Origin: Syntrophaceae bacterium UBA4810
GTDB taxonomy: Bacteria > Desulfobacterota > Syntrophia > Syntrophales > Smithellaceae
Reading direction: 5' to 3'
Assembly (NCBI GenBank): GCA_002402545.1
Contig: DHGA01000003.1
Location: 9,744-21,228, forward strand
Length of the DNA stretch: 11,485 bases
Part shown: positions 1 to 6,119 of the stretch, one piece after another
How the letters are laid out: each line of letters begins with the position of its first letter
Numbering within the stretch: the first letter of the stretch is position 1
Made by a program: the position numbers and the translations under genes
The notes under the pieces: model-generated
What the model was told of the DNA's origin: nothing
Databases searched by the model: none
The model's input: the letters and a program-made list of their open reading frames with translations, nothing else

Positions 1-1
1 G

Positions 2-415
2 GGCGTCTCTTCGCCTGCCGTTGCGCAGTCCTCTGAACTTACGCACTGGCCTGTTCAGCTGCACCTGGTGAATCCCGCCGCTGATATTTTCCGCGGTAGG
101 GATGTGGTTTTGGCTGCCGATTGCGTTGCTTACGCGCTAGGTGATTTCCATAATAGATTTTTAAAAGGCAAAAGTTTGGCAATTGCCTGCCCGAAGCTCG
201 ATGATGGACAGGATGAATACATCGACAAAATCAGCCGCCTCGCCGATGAGGCCAGAATCAACACGCTGACCGTGGTGATGATGCAGGTTCCCTGCTGCCG
301 TGGGCTGATGCAGATTGCCCAAGCGGGTCTGCAAAAAGCCAAAAGAAAAGTGCCGCTCAAAGCGGTGATTATTGGTATCAGCGGCGATGTTCTTTCCGAT
401 GAATGGGTTAGCTAA
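2..415 (+). CDS. Iron-sulfur (4Fe-4S type) oxidoreductase-like protein, C-terminal part
   Basis: The reading frame is open from the left edge of the window, so the gene is cut at its 5' end and the GTG at position 68 is probably internal. The visible 137 or so residues contain the stretch THWPVQLHLVNP, then AADCVAYALGDFHNRFLKGK, IACPKLDD and a late VPCCRGL. I recognise this pattern from a family annotated as 4Fe-4S binding protein, whose N-terminus normally carries CxxC ferredoxin motifs; that part lies outside the window and cannot be verified. The remaining cysteines (AADC, IACP, PCC) could be redox or cluster related. The role is probably electron transfer in the cytoplasm with an unknown partner. 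The next gene starts about 50 nt downstream on the same strand and could be cotranscribed. The family assignment is from memory of the pattern, not from a search. Confidence 0.7.
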   Translation, partial: GVSSPAVAQSSELTHWPVQLHLVNPAADIFRGRDVVLAADCVAYALGDFHNRFLKGKSLAIACPKLDDGQDEYIDKISRLADEARINTLTVVMMQVPCCRGLMQIAQAGLQKAKRKVPLKAVIIGISGDVLSDEWVS

Positions 416-466
416 ATAGTATTATTCCCCTTGCTGTTAGTTTATTAAACATGGCATGGAGGTAAT

Positions 467-838
467 TTGTATAAAATTATTGCGGATGCGCTGGTTATGG
501 CGCATTTTTTGTTTATTGCTTTTGTCGTGGCCGGAGGCGCGATAGTTGTTTATCGCCCGCGCATGGCCTGGCTGCACCTTCCGGCGGTATTATGGGGAGC
601 AGTAGTGGAATTTGCAGGCTGGAGTTGTCCTTTAACGCCGCTGGAAAACCATTTCCGTGTTCTTGCCGGCTCTGCTGCCTACAGCGGTGATTTTGTCGCG
701 CAATATCTTTTACCTTTGATTTATCCGGAAAATCTGACACGCGAAACGCAAATTGCATTAGGATTATTAGTCGTTGTTATAAATATTATTTTTTACGTAT
801 TAGCGGTAAAAAAACACAGGAGTTATTCTGAAAACTAA
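467..838 (+). CDS. DUF2784 family small membrane protein
   Basis: This 123-residue protein matches DUF2784 in length and layout. It starts with a short YKIIADALVMAHFLFIAFV helix and has a second segment around residues 32-51 with the family-typical WLHLPAVLWGAVVEFAGW. It continues with CPLTPLEN (residues 54-61) and ends with a hydrophobic helix at about residues 95-113 followed by a basic tail. Function is unknown; it should be an inner-membrane protein with three or four helices. The start is a TTG at 467, preceded by GGAGG at 458-462 with a rather short 4-nt gap. This start preserves the normal family N-terminus (xxxxADxxVxxHF), so I prefer it to the internal ATG at codon 11. The gene converges on the minus-strand gene ending at 859, with only 20 nt between stops. 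Confidence 0.85.
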   Translation: MYKIIADALVMAHFLFIAFVVAGGAIVVYRPRMAWLHLPAVLWGAVVEFAGWSCPLTPLENHFRVLAGSAAYSGDFVAQYLLPLIYPENLTRETQIALGLLVVVINIIFYVLAVKKHRSYSEN

Positions 839-858
839 AACCGCTTTGCGATTATTTA

Positions 859-1704
859 CTAAGCGCGCCGTTTTCTGTGGCTAAAAAGAAAGTAAAGCAT
901 ACCGCCCCATCCGATGGTGACGATAATAGCTTTAATTAACCAGCCGACATAGGGAATCCAGCCCAAAATCATTAACAGAATCAGCCCTAAAATCGTTTGT
1001 CCTACAAGGGACTTATTTTTAGAATCCCATATTTTTGATAGGGTAAAATCTCCTAAAAGAGCCGCCACTGCGATATAACCGAGCAAAAAGATTATAGCAA
1101 TCGCGATGCAAAGAGTCGGGATAAGATAAATTCCGATAATTGAAATCACTAATAAGATAAGCAGGGGGGTAATCATTAAAGAAGCCAGCAAACCATAGAA
1201 AAACGATCTCAACTTATTGGTTTGGATTGTCTGCTTGAATCTGGTCAGTTGCCGCGGCAAAATAAGCGCCAGAAGTATAGCAAAAATCACAATTATAATT
1301 TGAAAAAATAAAAAAAGAATATTTAAGATAGCTGACCAGTCATCAGTATCGCCGCGGAAAAACGAGCGCAAGGATTTGGTAATGCCGGCTGAATTTATTT
1401 CTGTTACCTTCCCGAAAACCTGTGAACCGCTGCCCCTGGCAATAATCCCTCCGATACAAAATACATTGCCGCGCACAACTGATTTTCCGGTTAAAACAAC
1501 CGGACCGCCGATAGCGATTACGTTGTTTTCCACAAGGCCGCTAACGGTTATCTGGCCGTTTATAGTGATTATATTGTTGACAGTTTGATTTTTTTCTAAG
1601 GCGGCATCAGATCCGATTTTAATAATATTATTTGCCCTGGCCGCGGGAACAGATAAGCAGAAAAATATAATAATGGAAAATATAACGGTTAATTTAAATT
1701 TCAT
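859..1704 (-). CDS. Secreted/membrane protein with bactofilin-like repeat domain and C-terminal membrane helices
   Basis: The protein has 281 residues from the ATG at 1704. A TTG at 1728 would add eight residues before the signal peptide and has no better ribosome site, so ATG is preferred. Residues 1-24 form a clear signal peptide ending in ARA. Residues about 42-103 are short valine/isoleucine/glycine repeats (NIITINGQITVSG, NVIAIGGPVVLTG, NVFCIGGIIARG), the kind of strand repeat seen in bactofilin-type polymer-forming proteins. After a linker, hydrophobic segments lie at about 127-149, 168-190, 193-217 and 235-270, and the tail is basic (HRKRR). Unlike true cytosolic bactofilins it is exported and membrane bound, so a cytoskeletal role should not be assumed; an envelope structural role is possible. 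It is transcribed divergently from the hydrolase at 1786. Confidence 0.7.
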   Translation of the reverse strand: MKFKLTVIFSIIIFFCLSVPAARANNIIKIGSDAALEKNQTVNNIITINGQITVSGLVENNVIAIGGPVVLTGKSVVRGNVFCIGGIIARGSGSQVFGKVTEINSAGITKSLRSFFRGDTDDWSAILNILFLFFQIIIVIFAILLALILPRQLTRFKQTIQTNKLRSFFYGLLASLMITPLLILLVISIIGIYLIPTLCIAIAIIFLLGYIAVAALLGDFTLSKIWDSKNKSLVGQTILGLILLMILGWIPYVGWLIKAIIVTIGWGGMLYFLFSHRKRRA

Positions 1705-1754
1705 TATTTTCTTAAATAAACAAGTCAAAAAGAGTATGTTAAAAACGCGTAAAT

Positions 1755-1784
1755 CTTATATAAGGTTTCCAGGGAGGGTGTCAA
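1755..1784 (-). promoter_or_regulatory. Sigma70-type promoter for the bactofilin-like gene
   Basis: Read on the minus strand there is a perfect -35 TTGACA (plus coordinates 1779-1784), an 18-nt spacer and a -10 TATAAG (1755-1760). Transcription would start near 1748, leaving a leader of about 45 nt before the ATG at 1704. The -35 overlaps the region just before the start codon of the divergent hydrolase gene. The box match is seen directly; activity is inferred. Confidence 0.6.
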
Positions 1785-1785
1785 C

Positions 1786-2721
1786 ATGAAAAAGATTTTA
1801 ATGACCATATTAGCATTAATTGTTGCCGCGGTTTTTGTCGCTGTTGTCGTTTATTATGTTTTTCCTGAAAAAACGGCCGCATTCATAATTGATAAAGCCA
1901 GAAGCGGCGCCGGTTTTACCAAAAAACAGATAACAATCGATGATCATGATATTGTTTATCTGGAGGGGGGAAAAGGGCCGACGGTGTTGTTGCTGCACGG
2001 TTATACGGCGGAAAAGGACAACTGGCTTGGCTTCGTCGCTTACCTGAATAAAAATTATCATGTAGTTATTCCCGATATTCCCGGTTATGGAGAAAGTACC
2101 AAGTTAATGGACGCGTCTTATGATTTGAACACTCAGATCGATCGGCTCAATAAATTTGTCCACGCGCTTAATCTGGAGGAGTTTCATATCGCCGGTAGTT
2201 CGATGGGCGGTTTGTTTTCCGGCACTTATGCCGTGCGTTATCCGAACGAAGTTTTAAGCGTGGGGTTGTTCAACGCCGCGGGCGTGGCCTCGCCGCAAAA
2301 AAGCGAAGTGATGAAAAAAATTGAAGCGGGCGTGAATCCGCTCGTGCTGCAGGACGAGAAAGATTTTCTGCGTATTTATCGGATGCTTTTTGTAAACCCG
2401 CCTCCCTTACCTTACCCGCTCAAAAAAGCATTTATAAAAACGGCTCTGGATAACCGGAAATTTTACGAAAAAGCCCTGAGAGAGATAGGCCCGGATTTTT
2501 TATCTCTGGAAAAACAGCTGCCCCGAATAAAGGCGCCGGTGCTCATCCTCTGGGGTGATCAGGATAAGATTATTGATGTTTCCAGCGTCGCCGTTTTTGA
2601 AAAAGGCATAAAAAATCATCAGACCGTGATTATAAAAGATTGCGGCCATGTCCCGATGATTGAAAAACCGCGCCAGACAGCCGCGCATTATTTGGATTTT
2701 ATTAAGGGCGTGAATAATTAA
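1786..2721 (+). CDS. Membrane-anchored alpha/beta-fold hydrolase (lipase/esterase-like)
   Basis: This is a 311-residue alpha/beta hydrolase. Residues 4-26 form an N-terminal hydrophobic anchor and the enzyme body begins near residue 47. The oxyanion motif is LLLHGYTAEKDNW (68-80). The nucleophile elbow GSSMGG places the catalytic serine at residue 139. The acid is probably Asp260 in LILWGDQDK and the histidine is His288 in DCGHVPMIEKP, so the triad is complete. The architecture resembles membrane-anchored lipases such as ABHD6-like monoacylglycerol lipases and bacterial lipase-3 types, but the substrate cannot be read from sequence. The catalytic domain probably faces the periplasm, with the signal anchor in the inner membrane. 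The ATG at 1786 follows a GGGAGGG ribosome site at 1772-1778. The gene is divergent from the bactofilin-like gene and convergent with the polyferredoxin gene. Confidence 0.9.
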   Translation: MKKILMTILALIVAAVFVAVVVYYVFPEKTAAFIIDKARSGAGFTKKQITIDDHDIVYLEGGKGPTVLLLHGYTAEKDNWLGFVAYLNKNYHVVIPDIPGYGESTKLMDASYDLNTQIDRLNKFVHALNLEEFHIAGSSMGGLFSGTYAVRYPNEVLSVGLFNAAGVASPQKSEVMKKIEAGVNPLVLQDEKDFLRIYRMLFVNPPPLPYPLKKAFIKTALDNRKFYEKALREIGPDFLSLEKQLPRIKAPVLILWGDQDKIIDVSSVAVFEKGIKNHQTVIIKDCGHVPMIEKPRQTAAHYLDFIKGVNN

Positions 2722-2733
2722 AAAAATATTTTC

Positions 2734-4266
2734 TTAAAAGGGAAATCCTTCCTGTGTGTCTTGCCCGCGTCTATGTCTTCTGCGGTGTCGGTATTTAACC
2801 GCTGTTTGATGAACCTCATTTGGTTCAACAATAATAGATTTGGGTGTTGTCGGGCAAACCAGTTGGCAGGCGCCGCAGCCGATGCAGTATTTGGTATCCA
2901 CTTTGGGGTAGAGGATGTTATTTTTGTCGATGAAGCTGATGACGTGCGTCGGGCAAACCTCACCGCAGGCGCCGCAGTTATTATGATCTACATAAACGAC
3001 GCAGATTTCCTCAAAAATTTCCGCTTTTCCTATCTGCACCAGTTTTTTAATTTCCAACGGCAGCGGTTGTATCGCGCCGGTGGGACAGACTTTTCCGCAG
3101 GCATTGCATTCGTAATCGCAGAAGCTTTTTTCAAAATCCATAAGTGGCTGCATTAAGCCGGCCGCGCCGTATTCGAAAAAAGAGGGGGTTAAAACCTTTG
3201 TCGGGCAGGCGCTCACGCACAGATGGCAGGCGCTGCAAGACTGTGTAAAACGCCGCAGTGTGACCGCTCCGGGTGGAGTTGCCGGCGGTTTCTGATTCCT
3301 GCGCGTGGCGGCGATTGCCGCGCGCGTTCTGTCGTTAAAAACAAGTAAAACAGAAAATATGGCCGCCACGCTGCCGATGACAAAACCGCGGCGCTGCGCC
3401 GACCATTTGTTTTGTGTTTTGAATGACGAAGCGTGTTGATATTTGATTGCCGGCTGGGGGCAGGCGGCAACGCAGTTGAAGCAGGCGACGCAGCGGGTCA
3501 TATCGATGGTTTTGTCATCCGGATTTATGCATCCCGCTTTGCAGACAGTTTCGCACCTCAGGCATTGGGTGCAATGGTCCTCATCGAGCGTGAACTTAAA
3601 TATGGAAAAGCGGGAAATCAGACCAAGCAGCGATCCCACGGGGCAAACCGTGTTGCAGTAAAGCCGTCCGTAGCGCGCCGAGACAAACAAAATACTCAAG
3701 AAGAAGAGAAGGGTGATAACAAGCGCCAAAAGGGGAATGTAGGCTGTTTCTTTCTGAAACAGGTATATATTAAAAAACTTTGGAATTTCGATGGACGTAT
3801 TATAAAGCCAGACAAAGGCAGGTTCAAGCACATGATTGATTATTCTGCCTGTCAGAGAATATGGATCCAAAAGATTAACCAGAACAAAAGAGCCGAAAAG
3901 CGCCAGGGCAATTGTCAAAGCCAGAATTGAATAACGCAGCCAGCCCAACGGTTTTTGAAAAGAATGATTTTTAAGCCAGCCGAATCGGCGGGAGAGAGCG
4001 ATAGAAAAATCCTGCATCACGCCCAGCGGACAGAGAAACGAGCAGTAAACTCTGCCGAAAAGCAGGGTGATGACCAGAAGAAAAATCAGTCCCGTGATAA
4101 CCAAAATACCGGGATTGCTGATAACTTTAAGCAGAGCCGGTACAAACTGAAAAGAAAGCAAAACAGACGAAAGCAAGGAGGCTGTTTTTTCACCGCTGAA
4201 AAAAAGAAGAATAAATAATGTGAAAATAAACGTGGAAAATACGATGCGGGTTTTGATCAAGCGCAA
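2734..4266 (-). CDS. NapH/MauN-like membrane polyferredoxin (4Fe-4S binding protein)
   Basis: This 510-residue protein has an N-terminal membrane part (helices about 5-24, 53-72, 110-130, 177-196) containing two NapH-type motifs, GRVYCSFLCPLG (71-82) and GRLYCNTVCPVG (200-211). Ferredoxin motifs follow: Cys 232/235/238/242 and Cys 259/262/265/269. A further helix lies at about 294-310. Then come Cys 344/347/350/354, Cys 383/387/390/394, an irregular set Cys 422/431/434/438 and Cys 461/464/467/471. That is up to six clusters, suited to passing electrons along or across the membrane. The tail is rich in Arg and His (491-500). The start is TTG at 4266, with AAGGA at 4275-4279 eight nt upstream and overlapping the stop of the DUF362 gene, so the two are probably translationally coupled. 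Donor and acceptor are unknown; it is not identified as NapH itself since no nap genes are visible. Confidence 0.9.
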   Translation of the reverse strand: MRLIKTRIVFSTFIFTLFILLFFSGEKTASLLSSVLLSFQFVPALLKVISNPGILVITGLIFLLVITLLFGRVYCSFLCPLGVMQDFSIALSRRFGWLKNHSFQKPLGWLRYSILALTIALALFGSFVLVNLLDPYSLTGRIINHVLEPAFVWLYNTSIEIPKFFNIYLFQKETAYIPLLALVITLLFFLSILFVSARYGRLYCNTVCPVGSLLGLISRFSIFKFTLDEDHCTQCLRCETVCKAGCINPDDKTIDMTRCVACFNCVAACPQPAIKYQHASSFKTQNKWSAQRRGFVIGSVAAIFSVLLVFNDRTRAAIAATRRNQKPPATPPGAVTLRRFTQSCSACHLCVSACPTKVLTPSFFEYGAAGLMQPLMDFEKSFCDYECNACGKVCPTGAIQPLPLEIKKLVQIGKAEIFEEICVVYVDHNNCGACGEVCPTHVISFIDKNNILYPKVDTKYCIGCGACQLVCPTTPKSIIVEPNEVHQTAVKYRHRRRHRRGQDTQEGFPF

Positions 4267-4278
4267 TGAATATATCCT

Positions 4279-5232
4279 TTACATGGCGAAAGTTACTATC
4301 TTAAGCTCTTTCAGATTCATGTTGCCGATTTTCTGCGCGTGGGCCATTTTAATGTAGCCGATTTCTTCCGGTTCCCTGCCGAATATTTTTGTTGCCGCCG
4401 CGTCCACCGCGACGATATCGCGGGAAAGCAGAATAGTTTTTTTTACTTGCACGTTGGTCGGATTTTCCACATTCTGGCCGGAAGGGCCGTGGCTCATCAT
4501 CACACGGTAGGCATCAACAATGTTTAAATCAGGTTTGCGGTAAAGACAGAAATCGGTAATGCACTGATCCAGACCGGTCAGGTGATATTCCATGCGGTTT
4601 TTAATGATGCCCATAAGGTTTTTCATAGCAATGGAAAGATGCGCGGAGCTGTGATGTTTGAGCACCGGCACATTTATAAATACATCAGTATCAAAAATCA
4701 GGCTGTGTACTTCCGCTGTTTTCAATGTCTTGCCATCAGGTATTTCCACCTTGCGATAGCTGAAGTCATCTACCGGAACAACAATTGCCCGCGCTGCCTT
4801 AGCCGCTTCCTCAATGCCGCTTAACCTGTAGCAGTTACGGGCGTTGGCGGAGGTGGGCAAGACCACGTTGTCAAAAACGTAGACCCGCCGGGCTCCTGCG
4901 GCATAGCATCTCTCCACGATGGTTTTTACCAGAAGCGGATTGGTAGTCGCGGCGGCCTGCGGCAGGCGCGGAAAACCGATGTTGGGTTTTACCACAACCG
5001 TCTGGCCTTTTTTGACAAACTGATTCATGCCGCCCATGAGCTCGATGCCTTTGCTGAACAGCGCATCCGGCTCGCCGTTACGCACGGCGACAAGATCAGG
5101 CAAACCCTGCGGGGCATTTTGCGCCAGCAGAAAATCCGGCCTGCCCAAAATTGTGGCGCTGCCCGCGATCAGTCCCAGAGACAGGCCTTTTTTGAGAAAC
5201 TCCCGCCTGTTAGTTTTGTTTTCGTCGGTCAT
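4279..5232 (-). CDS. DUF362 domain protein with twin-arginine signal
   Basis: The protein has 317 residues and begins with a Tat-type signal, TNRREFLKKG (residues 7-16), followed by a hydrophobic stretch. This points to export of a folded, possibly cofactor-bearing protein. The body is DUF362: VVVKPNIGFP (about 78-87), LKHHSSAHLSIAMKNLMG in the middle, then DLNIVDAYRVM and VAVDAAATKIFG near the C-terminus. No CxxC ferredoxin motif is present in this copy, unlike some longer DUF362 proteins. The ATG at 5232 has GGAG eight nt upstream. It sits 43 nt after the small membrane protein gene and directly before the polyferredoxin gene, so the pair probably forms a redox unit at the outer face of the inner membrane. 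The DUF362 reaction is not established, so no enzyme function is given. Confidence 0.9.
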   Translation of the reverse strand: MTDENKTNRREFLKKGLSLGLIAGSATILGRPDFLLAQNAPQGLPDLVAVRNGEPDALFSKGIELMGGMNQFVKKGQTVVVKPNIGFPRLPQAAATTNPLLVKTIVERCYAAGARRVYVFDNVVLPTSANARNCYRLSGIEEAAKAARAIVVPVDDFSYRKVEIPDGKTLKTAEVHSLIFDTDVFINVPVLKHHSSAHLSIAMKNLMGIIKNRMEYHLTGLDQCITDFCLYRKPDLNIVDAYRVMMSHGPSGQNVENPTNVQVKKTILLSRDIVAVDAAATKIFGREPEEIGYIKMAHAQKIGNMNLKELKIVTFAM

Positions 5233-5275
5233 AATATAATCTCCGAAAAGGACATCTTTTTAAGTTAAAAAGAAA

Positions 5276-5713
5276 TTAGAACGATACATTAAATAATTTT
5301 CGTATTGGCTTAATGCTCAACTCAATAATTGCGGCCCAGAGAAGATTGCCCAGGAATAAAACAATGACTAGTTTAGCGATAAAATCTGCTGTCAGGTGGG
5401 CAAGGTAATAATCGGTCAATATAAGCCAGGGCAATTCGCAAAGATAGGCCAGGAGCGCGGAGAAAATAATTTTACCGGTTTTTTTGTAGAAGATCGCCGT
5501 AAGTAAGCCAAAAAGCGCGTTACCGACTATAATATAGGGATTCCCTAAAAAGAGCGCGGTGTAAAGAGATCCGGAAATGCCCGCGATAACGCCTCCCATG
5601 GGACCAAAGACTATAGCGGCCAAAATTACTGCAGCTGGAAAAAAGTGTATCTTCAAGCTTTCAGCGAAAGTAATATTCATAAGGCAAAGCGTTAGAGGCA
5701 ATAAAATCAGCAC
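5276..5713 (-). CDS. ECF-transporter S-component-like small membrane protein (start uncertain)
   Basis: The open frame from the GTG at 5713 gives 145 residues, almost entirely membrane segments, with FFPAAVILAAIVFGPMGGVI followed by a glycine-rich loop and SLYTALFLGNPYIIVGNALF. This layout resembles substrate-binding (S) subunits of ECF vitamin transporters, which have about six helices. No EcfA or EcfT gene is in the window, so the call is by resemblance only. The start is doubtful. GTG 5713 lacks a clear ribosome site. The frame continues upstream without a stop to 5785 and reads like a natural N-terminus (NAKYYRKVISIFLV), but offers no ATG, GTG or TTG. A strong GAGGTGA lies at 5786-5792. 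A frameshift or a rare ATT start at 5782 is possible. It is the first gene of the probable operon with DUF362 and the polyferredoxin. Confidence 0.6.
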   Translation of the reverse strand: MLILLPLTLCLMNITFAESLKIHFFPAAVILAAIVFGPMGGVIAGISGSLYTALFLGNPYIIVGNALFGLLTAIFYKKTGKIIFSALLAYLCELPWLILTDYYLAHLTADFIAKLVIVLFLGNLLWAAIIELSIKPIRKLFNVSF

Positions 5714-5778
5714 AAGAAATATACTGATGACTTTGCGGTAATATTTGGCGTTACTTTGTATGACGGTGGTAAGATCAA
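5707..5778 (-). other. Possible 23-codon leader ORF overlapping the ECF-S-like gene start
   Basis: A TTG at 5778, seven nt after the strong ribosome site GAGGTGA (5786-5792), opens a 23-codon frame that ends in a TGA overlapping the GTG start at 5713. This geometry would permit translational coupling. The peptide (starting MILPPSYKV) resembles nothing I know. It may equally be the trace of a one-base shift that separated the ribosome site from the main frame. Low confidence. Confidence 0.25.
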
Positions 5779-5785
5779 AAATATG

Positions 5786-5792
5786 TCACCTC
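5786..5792 (-). promoter_or_regulatory. Strong ribosome binding site without a matching in-frame start
   Basis: GAGGTGA on the minus strand is the best ribosome site upstream of the ECF-S-like gene. At normal spacing it serves a TTG in a different frame from the gene; the in-frame candidate is an ATT only 3 nt away. It is listed because it makes the annotated start doubtful. Confidence 0.5.
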
Positions 5793-5825
5793 AATTTTCT
5801 TGATGGTTCAAAGCTTATTTCAGAG

Positions 5826-5854
5826 AGTATAAAAATAACTCCATGGCATGTCAA
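5826..5854 (-). promoter_or_regulatory. Sigma70-type promoter for the ECF-S-like / DUF362 / polyferredoxin operon
   Basis: On the minus strand there is TTGACA (5849-5854), a 17-nt spacer and TATACT (5826-5831), so 6/6 and 5/6 consensus matches at ideal spacing. Transcription should start near 5819. This gives a leader of about 105 nt if GTG 5713 is the start, or about 40 nt if translation starts at the GAGGTGA site. I did not recognise a riboswitch in the leader. Confidence 0.7.
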
Positions 5855-5900
5855 TGAAAAACGGAGTGATTAGCTGTATCTGATATCTCTTAAAGAAGAA

Positions 5901-5917
5901 GTTAAAAAAAATTTAAC
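5901..5917. repeat. AT-only inverted repeat upstream of the operon promoter
   Basis: GTTAAA at 5901-5906 and TTTAAC at 5912-5917 form a perfect 6-bp inverted repeat around five A residues. It lies about 47 bp upstream of the -35 of the minus-strand promoter. It could be a regulator site or simply AT-rich sequence; the evidence is weak. Confidence 0.25.
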
Positions 5918-5962
5918 ATATTGAAAAATCAACCAATTAATCATTTTAAATCAACTATCTAC

Positions 5963-6077
5963 TGGTTTACTATTAGTTGAAATTAGTTGAAAATTTCTGC
6001 ATGTAATTGGTTTTTCTGCAAATTTCTCGTTTAGGACATGCCAAGTGATTGATCTTCATGCTCATCCCCTTTTCCAG
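5963..6077 (+). repeat. Left copy of the long imperfect direct repeat flanking the acyltransferase cassette
   Basis: The core at 5995-6074 aligns without gaps to 8822-8901 (offset 2827 bp) with 10 mismatches in 80 positions. Weaker similarity with one 1-base gap extends upstream to about 5963. The repeat includes the ribosome site and first ten codons of the PHP gene found intact on the right. It is therefore a duplicated or recombinant junction and not a conventional transposon end; no terminal inverted repeats were noticed. Confidence 0.85.
5973..5992. repeat. Tandem 10-bp duplication
   Basis: TTAGTTGAAA occurs twice head to tail (5973-5982 and 5983-5992), within the upstream part of the left long direct repeat. 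The right copy of the long repeat does not preserve this exact tandem, so it probably arose locally. One helical turn of spacing would suit a regulator site, but nothing confirms that. Confidence 0.5.
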
Positions 6078-6119
6078 AAGTCAAAACAGTTGTGTAATAG
6101 GATATTTATTGCAATTTAG
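6045..6119 (+). pseudogene. Truncated 5' end of a PHP-domain gene
   Basis: The GTG at 6045 opens a frame reading MIDLHAHPLF, which parallels MIDLHTHSFF of the intact PHP protein encoded from 8872. Similarity stops after the tenth codon. The frame then runs through unrelated residues to a TAG at 6117, overlapping the 3' end of the minus-strand SGNH gene. The remnant cannot encode a metal site. It marks the left border of the inserted cassette. Confidence 0.7.

Noticed and set aside
839..880. Bidirectional terminator between the DUF2784 and bactofilin-like genes
   Set aside because: Only a 5-bp CGCTT/AAGCG stem with a long loop was found, which is too weak to report as a feature.
2719..2760. 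Terminator between the convergent hydrolase and polyferredoxin genes
   Set aside because: The sequence is AT-rich but no GC stem followed by a T run could be drawn on either strand.
3433..3930. A 165-residue plus-strand frame within the polyferredoxin gene
   Set aside because: It is antisense to a convincing cysteine-motif protein and has no recognisable domain or ribosome site; treated as a shadow.
5714..5819. Riboswitch in the leader of the ECF-S-like operon
   Set aside because: A long leader before an ECF-S-like gene made this worth checking, but I could not recognise the conserved core of any known class.
5973..5992. CRISPR-like repeat
   Set aside because: Only two adjacent 10-bp units with no spacers.
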